From assembly GCA_029817715.1 (NCBI GenBank), contig JARUPY010000083.1, forward strand, positions 1,178,001 to 1,242,000: a stretch of 64,000 nt of DNA. The letters run 5' to 3'. Position 1 is the first letter of the stretch; every line of letters starts with the position of its first letter. Shown piece by piece: positions 12,636 to 24,281 of this stretch. Source of the DNA: Melastoma dodecandrum. Lineage: Eukaryota > Streptophyta > Magnoliopsida > Myrtales > Melastomataceae. Under the pieces are notes generated by a model, which had not been told where the DNA came from, searched no databases, and was given only the letters and a program-made list of their open reading frames with translations. A program made the translations under genes and the position numbers.

Positions 12636-12941
12636 AACATTGAGAAAACGAACCGGCGCGTCGAAGGAAGGGGGCAAAATGGTTACATGGTAAACATCAT
12701 TTTTGACCTTGTGATAGGCTTCGAAGGAGAGCAAGCTTGACGCCACTTGGAAGATGTTCGCTGATGCAGTGTCGAAGATGATCTTTAAGGCAAAGGTCGA
12801 TGCTTCATTAGGAACTGGTCGGTGTCGAGTTCGATAGTGTTGATCGGTCGATGACATGGTCTTGTCACTCGATCGATAGTCAGTTTTAGGATAATTAGCA
12901 CGTGTTAATTGTGCGTCGGTTGACAGTTATTTAGGTTATAT

Positions 12942-12950
12942 CTATAAATA
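12942..12950 (+). promoter_or_regulatory. TATA box of a probable 3' LTR
   Basis: ctataaata on the + strand lies about 310 bp from, and divergent to, the PMD promoter. It probably belongs to the U3 region of the Tat element's 3' LTR; the LTR limits are not resolved. Confidence 0.45.
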
Positions 12951-12959
12951 AGTCAGCCC

Positions 12960-14714
12960 TGGTCAATTGTAACGCACAGACGAACATTCTATGACCCCGA
13001 AGGGCTGCTTGATTGTCAACTTGACCATCCGTAATCGTTTTAAGTATTGTGCAATGGCTGTAAGTTCTTTTCTTTACACTTAGTGAGATTCTTTATTGTT
13101 TTCTTGTTTGATTATTTTATTGCCGACCACTTTTTCATCCAACACTTGAGTCTCCAATATATCACGACGTATTTCGTCTGTAAACAATTTCCTAAAAAGT
13201 TTTGAAAAACTAAAAATCTACTGTACATACAACAAATATCAAAATTTATATATGTGAAATTTCTAGTAAGTAATGTATATATATTTGTAAACGTGATACT
13301 ACTAATCTTGTATTGTACCTTACGAGACTTGTGAGCGTCATGGGCTTTTTGTTTCCTTCGAGGGTTAAGCATTCGGTTGTGATGGCCGGTGTTCCTGGTA
13401 CAAGCACTGTTGAAATTAGTGAGGTTGCGAAGGACTTTGTTGCATTGTGGCATGACTTGGGGTGTATTTGTATCAGGAAAGTGAGAAAGAGAATAGCTGC
13501 ATTTAGGGGAATATGGTGAGGAACTGACATTTGTTGTTTTTATAACTGATTTATCTATGTGTGTAGAAAGCTAATGTTCATGGTGTAAGTTATACCGGAC
13601 ATGAGTGAGGTAGTGTGAGACTTGGCTTGTGGCGTGGCCGATGTGCATTAGGCTTAGGGAGAAGTCGGGGCATACACATGCCAAGACAGTGAGCAGGAAA
13701 AAGACCGCACATGGAAGGAACACGGTAAGGCACTAACATTTGTGGTTTTATAGAAGGAATGGTACATGCTGCAAGCTAGGGAGAAGCCCCAGGGGTGTTG
13801 TCTGCTTTTAGAAAGTCTTGGTGATGAGCCAAGCATTGGGAAGTCTTGGTGATAAGCCAAGCAGAAGGAGAATTTTAGCCTAAGATAGAGGTGTTGTTTG
13901 CCTCCGTAGGGCAGCTACATCCTTGTGTAGAGCTGTCAAGGGTTAAAACCAACCAGAGAACTTTTAGAGTTAGTCATTGTTCATAACTCCAACCATATGG
14001 ATTGTGGAATCGGTCATTGTTTATAGTGCATTATTTCTACCATAAAGTGTTTGGAGTTAGTCACAAGGCTTATGTGGAAATTTCATATGAATTATTTATG
14101 GAGAAGCTGAAAGGTTGTTCGCATCACCCTCTACAAGAATGTCGTTGTATCTTCTATCACTTTACCTCATAGAGAATCCTAAGGATAATCTACTTGACTT
14201 GTTGTAGAAGCATTCTTGTGTCTTTTAATATAATAAAATATAATAAGCCCAAATAAAAAGTTATAATATTATCAAACTTTGGAAGATAACAAAAAAGAAC
14301 GGAATTCATGTTGATGTATTTTTGGGTTTGCTGAGATAAAAAGTTATAATTGGAAGATAAAACGAAAAAAATACGAGAACTAAAGAAGCAAACAGCTGGA
14401 TTTCACCATTATGAGTTGATTGCACAATACAATCATTAAGTATATGAAGAATGATAAGAGTTTTGAAACATTTTCAAGTTGTTATGTTTAACTCTCACCA
14501 CCTCAGTAAGATGTTATAATACAAATTTTGCAATGGAAATAATGAGCACAATACAAATTTTGCAATGGAAATAACGAGCACACATTGCCTCTTGTTGACA
14601 CTACCCCTACTTCTAATAAATGGCCCAACATGATTAGCTAAACCATTTGCAAAGTTCAAAATCATGTAATCAACAATCCGTGTTTAAATGCACAACATTT
14701 TATGTTCGCTTAAT
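12960..14714. other. Non-coding repeat-derived stretch
   Basis: No gene was recognised. The first ~180 bp may be LTR R-U5. Around 13780-13870 a short segment (aagtcttggtgat.agccaagca) occurs twice in tandem. Short ORFs on both strands near 13112-13530 overlap each other and show no domain. Confidence 0.4.
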
Positions 14715-14955
14715 GATGCGCGTCGTTACCACAGAAAAATAAGTTCCTATTTCGATTTAACTTACGTCGCAAGGGCATTGACAATATACCTCTAACGTCG
14801 TTCTTAACACTCAATTGAGGTCAAGCATAAAATAAAGAAAAGTGTTTCCAAATAAAAGTACGAAGGAGAAATTAACAAGTAACAATCAATAGTAGAAATA
14901 TCTAGGACGTCCAACTTCCCCTCACGTCTTATGCATATGATACCCCCTTTCCTTG
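14715..14955. repeat. Direct repeat, left copy
   Basis: This ~240 bp matches 20318-20575 in the same orientation (shared blocks include aaaagtgtttccaaataaaa and tatctaggacgtccaac). The right copy has about 25 extra bases internally. The pair brackets the gag-protease remnant that contains the hAT element. Confidence 0.8.
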
Positions 14956-14959
14956 TCAA

Positions 14960-15972
14960 ATATGTTGAGGCCTCTGTAATGCTTTGGTTTCATGCACCTC
15001 TTCGACTTCTACGACTTTCAAATTCAACAATGCTTCCAAATGATCACCATGTTTGCGTGCGAGAAATTCTCGGAGGAATACATATCCACAATATCACGAA
15101 ATAAACATTCGTCAGCATCACGACCATGTCATAGATTTATACACATTAAATGTCACTTCCTAGTCGTTGACACGGATAGTCAGCTCTCCCTTTGTTCGTC
15201 TTGTGGAGAACGGCCAGCCCAAGATGATTGAAATCTCTTGATCCTTCTCAAAATATAAAATGGGGAAGTCAGCAAGAAATATGAATTTATCTACCTTTAC
15301 CAACACATCCTCAATTATTCCTTTAGAATAGGTAATAGACCTATAAGCTAATTGCAAAGACATTGATGCGGGTTTCACTCACCCAATCCTAACTCCTTGT
15401 ATATAGAGAATGCCATCAAATTAATGTTTGCACATAAGGCACATAATGCTTTTCTAGAAATTGTTGAATCAATTATGCACAGAATTGTAAGACTACCAGG
15501 ATTCTTTAATTTCGATGGCAGCTTCTTTTGAAGGATTATGCTACATTTCTTGGTTAGCACCATCGTCTCAAAATCACCTAATCTTATTTTATTATAGAAT
15601 ATGTCCTTCATACTTGACGTAGTTGGGCATATGCTCAAGTGCTTCTGCAAAAGGAATATTAATGTCAAGCTTTTTAAACACGTTAAGGAACTTGCGAAAT
15701 TGGGCGTCATCGCTTTACTTTCATGCTCTTTGTGGGGAGGATAGTACTAGTCGCTCCATTTTCTCCATCCCAGTTTATGTCATCTCTATGCTTTCCTTCG
15801 AATGAACTGAAGACTTGGTAGGAATGACACTCTCCATGGTTGATTGATCTAATTGTGTCCATTGGGAGTGTTTGGCGACTATATCTCATATGTAGTATGA
15901 TTCAGTTCTTTATCAATACTTTCTTCCTCAAGCATCCGACCATTCCTCAAAGTGATGGCCTTTGCTTGTTCC
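14960..15972 (-). pseudogene. Athila-like gypsy aspartic protease and gag tail, broken
   Basis: Read on -, the order is EQAKAITLRNGR (gag-protease linker, near 15960), then DFETMVLTKKCSIILQKKLP and LKNPGSLTILCII (15630-15480). Next come the protease core ALCALCANINLM and KGIIEDVLVKVDKFIF (15450-15290), and then ISIILGWPF. The catalytic Asp-X-Gly is lost: the stretch that should hold it reads ALCAN. Stops and frameshifts occur at about 15710, 15375 and 15160. The same remnant continues beyond the hAT insertion at 19922-20317. RT and integrase are absent. Confidence 0.75.
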
Positions 15973-15980
15973 CTCATATT
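15973..15980. repeat. 8-bp target site duplication, left
   Basis: ctcatatt immediately precedes the hAT left end and is identical to 19914-19921. Eight bases is the hallmark duplication length of hAT insertions. Confidence 0.9.
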
Positions 15981-18900
15981 TAGAGGTGAAAATGAGTCGA
16001 GTCGAGACCGAGTACTCCCAGGCTCGAGCTCGGCTCGATTAGGAAAAGCTCGAGCTCGAGTCGGCTCAAGCTCGATCGAGCTCAAATAATTGGAGCTCGA
16101 ACTCGGCTCGTTCCAATTATGGAGAACTCGAGCCCGGCTCGAAAGGCACGAATGTAGATCGAGCCGAAGCTTGGCTCGAAAGCTCGAGCTCGATTTCAAA
16201 ATATACATATATTGACGTTGACTCGAACTCGGCTCGGTTGGCTCGAAAACATATATAATAAAGTTCACTTCAAAAACATAAATATGAACAATGTTGTCAA
16301 AACATTTCAACAAAATCATAATTCCAAAACATCTCCAAACTATTCTCCCAAAACATCTCCATAAATAGGACCAGATTTATCAAAACAATCACAAACCACA
16401 AGAATCATACTCTTAAAACATCTTCACGATATAACTTCATTACCAATCATAATAATATCACAAGCATCATCACCTGCATATAAAATATTATAAAGAGTAT
16501 TACAATAACCATAACAATAATAAGACAATAAATATCTTAAAATTTAATAAAGTATGTAACGATATTTAGCTTAATTCAAGAAGTTGAATTAGGTACTTGA
16601 ATAAATATCTCTTGGTATGTTTTTCCTTTCTGTAAAAGAAACAAAAAAGAGAAATAAAAAGCTTGGGTTAGTAACATGTTTAATGAATAATATATTTCAT
16701 AAATTGAAAAAACTTTAAATGAAAAAAACTTACCTTTTCAATTTTTTTTATCCCATGTAAATGTCGAAGCCAATCTCCTCCACAAAGTAATGCTTCTACC
16801 GTATTCGGAGAAATAGATGAACGATAAGCATCAATTACCCTCGTTCCAGCACTAAATGTAGCTTCAGAAGCCACTGAGCTTGTTGGGATGGCTAAAATAT
16901 CAACTGCCATTCTTGACAAAATTGGGTAATGTGCCCGATTCATCTTCCACCAATCCAAACAAGAAAAGTCTTTGCCAATTTCACTCTTTTTTAGACGACT
17001 TTTTCCCAAATATTCAGCCAATTCAGTTTTTCAAGGTCCTGAAGTCTCAAGTTTTTCACAATATGATTCAAAATCATCCTAGTTTTGAGTAATACTTGCT
17101 TGCATGTCAACACTGCTAGAAGAACCCAAACTCTCATAATTTAGTCAGAAGATGCCTTCGAATGCTCTGTAACATATTCTTCATAAAGGCTTTCAATTGT
17201 TTTTTCAACCAAATCTTTATTCTTTGAAACATCTCTGTCAGAATAAAGCTTTGGAAAGTAGAAATCAACGGCCATCATTTTTTGACTTGGGTCGAGCACC
17301 GCAGCAACAGCCATCAATAAGTTGCATTCGCCCCAATATTTGTCAAACTTGAGCTTCATCTTACATGCTAATGCCTTAATAAATTCATCTGAATGTTCAG
17401 CAGCAATATCTAAGGCCGATTTTACCTTCTGAACTTCTTGAAGATATAAATTCGAAGTAGTATACTCACTTCCTGAAATAATATGTGTAGCTGTGAGCTT
17501 TATCCCAATGTTCATCCAAAGGGCAACAATCAAATAATGAATCGCGTTGATAGAGCATTCTAAAAACATCCTAGAACTTTAAAGCACAATTAAGCATCTC
17601 GAAATTTGAGATCCATCGAGTTTTACAATCACGAACCAATCTCCTTTCTTTCAATTGTAGTTATTGTACACACTCAACAAATTTTATTAGCCTATCATCC
17701 GAACGATTCACGTATTCCACACATTGCCTCACTACTTGGATGATGTCTTTAATTTCATCCAATCCATCCTGAACACAAAGATTCAGAACATGTGCACAAC
17801 ATCGAACATGAAATAACTTTCCTCCACCCAATATCTTCCTTGAGACTTGAATCGTCTCCTTCAAATACTTGATAGCAACATCATTACTAGATGCATTATC
17901 AACAGTAACATAATAAACCTTGTTCTCAATAGCCCAATCTTTCATGCATTTAAAAATTGCATCGGAAATCAGAATACATGTTCTCGGGGGTGGAATGTGA
18001 AAGAAGATCAAGACCCTCTTGTGCAACTTCCAAGATTGGTCAATCCAATGCCTTGTAACAACCATATACTCTATCTTTTGGTTCTTTGATTTCCAACAAT
18101 CAGTTGTCACACTGATTTTGCTAACACTTTCAAGATTCTTCTTCAACTTCCTCTTTTCAATCTCATACACTTTCATACAATCCGTCTTGCCTGTAACTCT
18201 ACTAATCTTTTTCCATTCGGGCATCCCTAACTTCATCATCATATTGAATCCCTGTTCATCCAAAATGGAAAATGGATGTTCATGCATCATAATCCAATGT
18301 GCAGCTGCCTCCCGCATTTGTTCCATGTCAAACTTCCCGGAATGCAACGTGGAAACTAGAAGTGTAGCTCCATCGATTGACGGAAAATTCAAGCGCGTTT
18401 GTCTTTCATCTTCTTTCGAGTTCATCTTCCTCTTCAAACAATTATCTCTATGCCTTTTTAAGTGAGATGTACTCCTTGATTAAGAATTGTTAAGAGATGG
18501 TGGCAATGAAAGCATTTAGCTTTCTTCTCTCCATTCTCCAAAATTTCTTCAAAATCATCCCAAACCGCTGAAGTTCTCTTCCATTTATTTGCTTTGAATT
18601 TCTCATCTTCTAGTGCATCCTTCTTTGTTGTATTATCAGTTTCACCAGCCGAATTTAGCTCTATCATTTCCAATGCCCCGGTTTGGATTTGAAGCTCCTT
18701 CCCCAACTCGTTACTTTCAGCAACACCACTCCCTACGGTTGGTGCAGAAGACGTATAATCCGTTGACATATTTGTTTCCGGCTGACAGAGCAAACAAAGA
18801 GAAGATGTGAGACCAAATGAATCCAACACAAATACCAACAGAAGTCCAGACCCCAACACAAAGGATATGAGATCCTCTGCACTAGATATATAACCGGCAT

Positions 18901-19913
18901 AAGACTATTCATCGCATAAAAATAATTCATGGATAACATATAATAAAAAAATTAATACATGCTTAAGAATTTGAAAAGTTTAGGCGTTGTTTAGAACAAG
19001 AACATTATCAAGCCATGCCTCTTCAGTTCAGGTCTCCAATATTTTTCCGCATGGCGAAAATCTCGAAAGAACGAAAATTTTAAAATTCATCATCATAAGA
19101 GGCAAACTGACCCAATTTATCGTACATTTGACAGATGAAAAGTGAACATTAACGTTTTGTTAAAAAGGATTTGTCGGAGAACAATATTCAGCACTTGATG
19201 CATCAGCCAGGGATAACTAATATTTGAAAAAGTCTCATCATTCAAATCATTTGCATAGATAATTTAAAATCACGATACCCAATTTTTTTTTCAAAAAAGA
19301 AAATTATGGGGAAAACACAGAATAGAAAATCATCATGAACCAACAAGCGATGGGAGGGCATCGGATCTTCCTATTCACGTGTGCTTTGAATCATCATGCC
19401 CAAAAACAATATGAGAGGGTAAGGGAATAGGAAGCGTACCTTGACTATGACGCCTTCACTTCTTTCTGTCGCTTACCCGCGGGCGTAAAATTCGGCCAGC
19501 TCATCTCCGGTACTTTTTGACGCTCGCTCCGGCCGATCCTCGCGAGACACAAAGTATGAAAAGGCCAATTATTTTCCACTTATCTAATGAAGAGAGGAGA
19601 TCACCACGCCAAAAGGAGACGGAGAGAGAGGTTTTTTCTTTAGGGTTTGCTTTTACCACAGAGTGTGGGGAGGGAGAAGGAAAAAGTTTTTTAGGTAATT
19701 TTATTAATTTTTTATTAATAAATTATTAAATTTTATTATATAATATTTGGCTCGTAAGCCTTTGAGCTGTTAGTGTTTCAGCCGACCTCGGCTCGTTTCG
19801 TTAACGAGCCGGAACGAACCGGCTCGAGCTCGGTCAAAGTCGAGCTCGAACCGAGCTTTGACCGAGCTAGCTCGCGAGCAGCTCGCGAGCGGCTCGGCTC
19901 ATTTTCACCACTG
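15981..19913 (-). mobile_element. hAT (Ac-like) DNA transposon, 3933 bp
   Basis: The left terminus tagaggtgaaaatgagtcga and the inverted right terminus cagtggtgaaaatgagccga match at 20 of the first 24 positions, in the usual yAG.GGTG hAT style. Perfect 8-bp flanking duplications (ctcatatt) lie outside. Both subterminal regions (16000-16250 and 19755-19900) are packed with gagctcg/cgagctc motifs, probable transposase-binding repeats. The transposase gene lies on -. It inserted into an already decayed gypsy gag-protease, whose sequence resumes on both sides. Confidence 0.92.
16576..18769 (-). pseudogene. hAT transposase, broken
   Basis: The ATG is at 18769 (MSTDYTSSAP), after an acceptor at about 18784. 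A probable 5' UTR exon lies upstream to about 19700, with a donor near 19439. The BED zinc finger begins at SAVWDDFEEI...KCFHC and its His half (HLKRHRDNC) is in another frame, so a frameshift lies near 18470. The RNase H-like core has VTTDCWKS and VTVDNASSND (two catalytic Asp), then RCCAHVLNLCV. The insertion-domain Trp region is KYWGECNLLMAV. The C-terminal SEATFSAGTRVIDAYR carries the expected Glu and dimerisation region. The last intron is about 16630-16733 and the final exon 16576-16629. Stops near 17590, 17100 and 17035 make it inactive. Confidence 0.88.
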
Positions 19914-19921
19914 CTCATATT
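19914..19921. repeat. 8-bp target site duplication, right
   Basis: ctcatatt directly follows the hAT right terminus and is identical to 15973-15980. Confidence 0.9.
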
Positions 19922-20317
19922 CACCTCTGTATCACGTGGCAATGACCCATATGGTCTAATTTTTAGTTTGTGCCGACTAACTAACTTGATTCTCTAAATT
20001 TCGGATATATGCCACTTAGTTCTCATCAATGCATCTTGATTAGCCATATACTTCATCATCATCTCCTCAAAATTCAGCTTTTTTTATGACCTATGTGATT
20101 GAGATTGATGGTAATTTGATGGTTGTGGTGGTGCTTGATTCCCTATCGCTGGTGGCCCTTTCTAAGAGTTCGGGTGATTTCTCCACCTAGGATAGTACGT
20201 ATTGGAGAAAGGGTTATTCTTCAGGTTTCTAATGAAATTCGCATCCCCATGGTCGTCGAAATGAGTACCTTGAAATGAGTGAAGTTCACGGTCAACCGCT
20301 TAAATTCGCTTCCTCCA
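19922..20317 (-). pseudogene. Athila-like gag fragment, continuation beyond the hAT
   Basis: On -, the reading includes NPFSNTYYPRWRNHPN (about 20240-20190), the conserved Pro/Trp/Asn-rich segment of Athila-type gags, followed by Pro/Gln-rich sequence. It joins in order with 15972-14960 once the hAT is discounted. It is broken by stops. Confidence 0.65.
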
Positions 20318-20575
20318 TGCTCGTCGTTAACGCATCAAAAATAAATTCATATTTCAATCTAATTAAAATAGCAAGGGCAAGCAAAGGTCGATCTGACGAA
20401 AAATTGCACTGACAAAATACTTCTAACGTCGTTCTCAGCATTCAATCTAGGTCAAGCCAAAGAAAAGTGTTTCCAAATAAAAGTACGAAGGAGACATTAA
20501 CAAGTAACTATCAATAGTAGAACTATCTAGGACGTCCAACATCCCCGCGCGTCTTATGCATCTGATCCCCCTTTC
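20318..20575. repeat. Direct repeat, right copy
   Basis: Partner of 14715-14955. It is flanked on the left by gag sequence with only the C-terminal half of gag present, so simple LTR status is doubtful. Confidence 0.75.
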
Positions 20576-23395
20576 CCTAATGCTATGAATCATAACAATT
20601 GTTAACATTAGATTCTAAATTCTCCCCATATTTTTCCTGAACATAAGACGACGTATCACCATGTATCAAATTCCTTACTCTATTCCTAGGCAAGAAACTG
20701 GTGGTAAAACATTATGTTTCAATCATATATGAGTTACCAAAGGTGTCCCGATATTTAATTATCCTTCATAGGACTACTTCAGTTTCCCAACACTTAGACT
20801 ACTTAGATTATCCTATTCGAGATCTATTCTAGACTATCCTCCCGAGTCTCCCTAGATTATATGATCAATGTTAAGTGGTGATCTATCAATTAACATGCAT
20901 TTTGAATAGAACTGGATAAACAATTATGAAGATTCGAATCACATAAAGAAACAGAGTTCATGAGCTACACAATAACACGATGTTTCGTCGTAGCCTTACA
21001 AAGACAAATTAATTCAAAACTAAAGTAAACAGAAATATAGATTCAATTCCAAAGGTAAACAACGACATTAGAAAACTAAAACAACAAATTGGTTGGAATC
21101 GTCTCCAGTCATAGGAAACTTGTCACCAGCCGCCTCCTAGGCCGAACCACCCTTCAAAGAGATGAAGGAAGTCTTTTTATATGTTCTAGAAATAATCTTA
21201 TAGAATATAGGAAGACCAAGAACAGAAGTCCTTGTGCAATGGCACCAAGTCTCAGAAGGATTCAGCCACTCATATTCTTCTCACAAATTCGTCATCTTGT
21301 CCACAAATCTTAGCATGACCTTCTTCATTCATCGTCATACCTTTTTCTGCTAATTTCAACTATCAAAATGGATAAATAAACACAGAAGTGAGAGGATGCA
21401 CAAAAAACTAGAAAGGAAACGAAAAGAAAGTAAAGATAAACCAAATGAAATACCTAACACTAACATAAATTAAGTCTAGAATGTGATAACATAACCCTAC
21501 TTTCATAGAGTTATCATACCTCCAAAACTAACTTTTGCTAGTCCTCCAGCAAAACATAAAAAAATACTCAAATGAAACTCCTCAGTAACCCAAGTCAGTA
21601 AAATGTTTCACTTTTGCTCGAAGAATTGAGTGTGCATAAGAGGATTGCGCTTGATCGAAATAAATGCAAAAAGTCTTAGAGTGGTTCGGTCTAGCTAACC
21701 TACGTCTAATCCACTGAGGTGTAATTAACTAGGCTTATAGTATCCCCCACATAGTGGGACAATAATCTTCACACAGAAAATAAAGATTCCTCACAATCAA
21801 TAGATAGTTTTTCACGAAGTAGATGTTTTTTTCGCAATAGAGAAATAGTTGTCTTGTCCTGATAAGATTGTGAGTAAAATCACAAGAGACTCTACAAAGG
21901 TGATATTATTAGTACGTAAAAGTAGATTAAAGAGAATCATCCCTCATAAAGCAGAAGCTCACTTTTCTCCAAGTGCAGTATGGCTATCACAATCGTGAAT
22001 CACGACATTGCACATCCAGTGCTTAGGGTGACAATTTCTACTCTTATGGCTCCCACACAACTTATTCTACTATCCCTCGATGAGGTTGAGACTTCTGCAC
22101 ATCAACTATATGCTCATGGTCCACCGTTCAACTCTAGGGGCATTCACACATGCTCTACCTTGTAGACACGGGACACTGGCATGCACCTGCAAGTGCATGC
22201 ATAACTTAACAAACTCTGTTAGTTTGTGACTACCTCAAAAAGACAAAATAGGAACTACTTCCTACTAATGTTAGCAATTGATTTTTTGCAATAAGAATTG
22301 AAGACACATAACATACCATAAATAAATATTAGATGAATCAATAATTTGATTAGTTTTCATAAATTAGGAAATTCCTTTAATTTGGGCAATTGAGAAGAAT
22401 GCTATCAATCGACACTTTTCGTCATTAAGCATAATCATCATTCTTTATAATTCATTTGTTTAATTAGAAACTAATCATAAATGATTCGATCCTACTTTTA
22501 TCGAGATCAATAACATAATTCAAATATAAAATTTGAAATTGTCATTTCATAAAAATATGTTGCTAGAAAAATATAAGGAATGTTCCTCAGTACGATTAGT
22601 TCAAAAATTATGAAATATGAAAAAGAGCTTCATAATTATTGAATCATTATCTCTAAGTTGTTACTTGAACTTGAGACTTCGGTTCACAAGGAAGTAGCTC
22701 CTTCTACAAGAGACTTAAGGCGTCAACGGTAAAATCGCTTCTTGAGGTAGGGATTTTATAGCAGTTTATAAGATAAAAAAAAAAAGTTAATCCAAGTAAC
22801 TACTTTATGTCTAATAAGAACGAAGTTGATCTTGAAAATCCTAAGGGATTAATTGTTTTAAGAGGAAAGTCAATACTGGAAGTAGAGGCTTTCTTTTGCC
22901 TAAAAGAAATAAGCAAAAAATGGAAGAAATTATCCCAAGGGTTATCATTATTTTTTGAAAGAAGAAAGTCGGTACTTGGTTAAAACAAATGGATAAATAA
23001 AATTGAAAGGAAATATGTGAGGGTTATCAATATTTTTTTAACAATGACTTTCTTCTTGCTTTTGCGTGGACTCTACTTTCGAACATGAAGAAAAATATTT
23101 CCCAAACAGGTATTAACGATAACGCTAAGTATATTCCCAATATATCCTCTAGTAAAAACATGCATCATCGATCTAGGGACCAAAACGTATTTTTTCCCGG
23201 TCTTTGGAAACGGTTTACATGTATAAGGGCATGACACCATCTCCCCCAATTAAACCCAAGACCCCACATCATTCTTCTAGACTGGTGAACACATGATTCA
23301 ACATGTAATACAACAGGTAATAAGAAACTTCTCCCTCATCGGAACACCCCACCCAACTCCTTTGTTGCAAGATTGCCTTCTGACACCATAGCAAG
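20576..23395. other. Repeat-derived non-coding stretch
   Basis: I see no gene. At 21675-21790 there is a block (agagtggttcggtc...cctacgtctaatccactgag) of the kind found in plant copia LTRs. A small palindrome gcatgcac...gtgcatgc lies at 22172-22193. The rest is AT-rich. Confidence 0.4.
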
Positions 23396-24088
23396 TGTCA
23401 TAAGAGTGAAACGTCCATCCATAAATTATCGCTCCTATGCGGCGTCGCACTCACTCTTAAACACGACCAGCCTTATCACCACACAAAGAAAGCATTTTTC
23501 CTTTCTTATCTAGCATTCCCTTTCGAAACAACTCAATCTTTATTAGAATTCAAATGCATAACTCATAATATTCTCCATACACCCCGTTACAAGTCCTTTT
23601 ATATATAGAGATTCATAGCTATTCACAAAACTATACACTAATTCCTAAAGATCGTGTCAATTAAAGATCACCAATTGTAATTACCCTCTAATGCCCCTTG
23701 GGGTCACACCTTTCTCATTCTATGTGCGCCTTATAATTGTTGTATCCGTCCATAAATGTCCCTTCACCAAGAGATACTGCATGCTCGTGCCTTTTCACGA
23801 TCATGTCCTTTCAGGAACTCTCCTCTTTGAGTCCACCTCCATCGGTGCTCTCTTCCGAACATTGCACATAGGACCGCCCACGAGCATCTCTCATGCGTTT
23901 GCACCTAAGTATCCTGACCACGTTGCGCCTCGTACCCAGATCCATTGTCCCGAGTACCGATCAAACTCTCACTTGATCCATCAAGTATCTACGAATCCAC
24001 GGGCATTCATTGTTGTCCATGTGCTTCGACCCGTTGATGCCGCCCAACCAGCCTCGCTCAAGCATCCGTAGACTCTGTGTACCGACCA
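23396..24088 (-). repeat. LTR (3' on the minus strand) of a gag-only element
   Basis: The LTR starts TGTCA and ends near ccgacca, about 693 bp. It aligns throughout with 25429-26133 (shared blocks include acgaccagccttatcaccac and cttcaccaagagatac). A pyrimidine tract tcttctccct directly to its right is a purine tract on the - strand, as expected before a 3' LTR. Confidence 0.75.
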
Positions 24089-24281
24089 TCGTCTTCTCCC
24101 TATAACAAACGTAACCTTCTAGAAAGAGTCGACGTCCTCATCGACGCCCTTCTAAGGCATGCCTTCTTTTCATCCTTGGCCTTCTGTGGGCATCTTTCGT
24201 CACGACTCACAGCATTGGCAGCTTCCACGGACTTGTCATTTCGTAGACCCTCACTCGTTCTGCTTTAGTATCGTTCATCAG

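Larger units (their letters stand above)
4560..12958 (+). mobile_element. Tat-lineage Ty3/gypsy retrotransposon remnant with antisense PMD gene
   Basis: The order read on + is an acidic pre-RT segment, reverse transcriptase, archaeal-type RNase H, integrase and an LTR-like promoter near 12942, with a long gene on the opposite strand (12600-9254) between pol and the LTR. An archaeal-type RNase H plus an antisense ORF after pol is the arrangement reported for plant Tat/Ogre elements. The whole stretch is rich in TCGA-containing words, unlike the flanking host DNA. Many frameshifts and stops show it is dead. I could not define its 5' LTR; the 3' LTR is only suggested. Confidence 0.7.

Noticed and set aside
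13112..13530. Small gene near 13112-13530
   Set aside because: Frames occur on both strands over the same bases, with no domain and no splice or promoter support.
15879..16319. 146-aa Ser/Glu/Arg-rich frame on minus
   Set aside because: It spans the hAT terminus and gypsy DNA and is produced by the GAGCTCG subterminal repeats.
23396..24260. Gene on + (frame 23691-24071)
   Set aside because: The frame lies in LTR sequence repeated at 25429-26133 and 60700-61110, with different stops in each copy.
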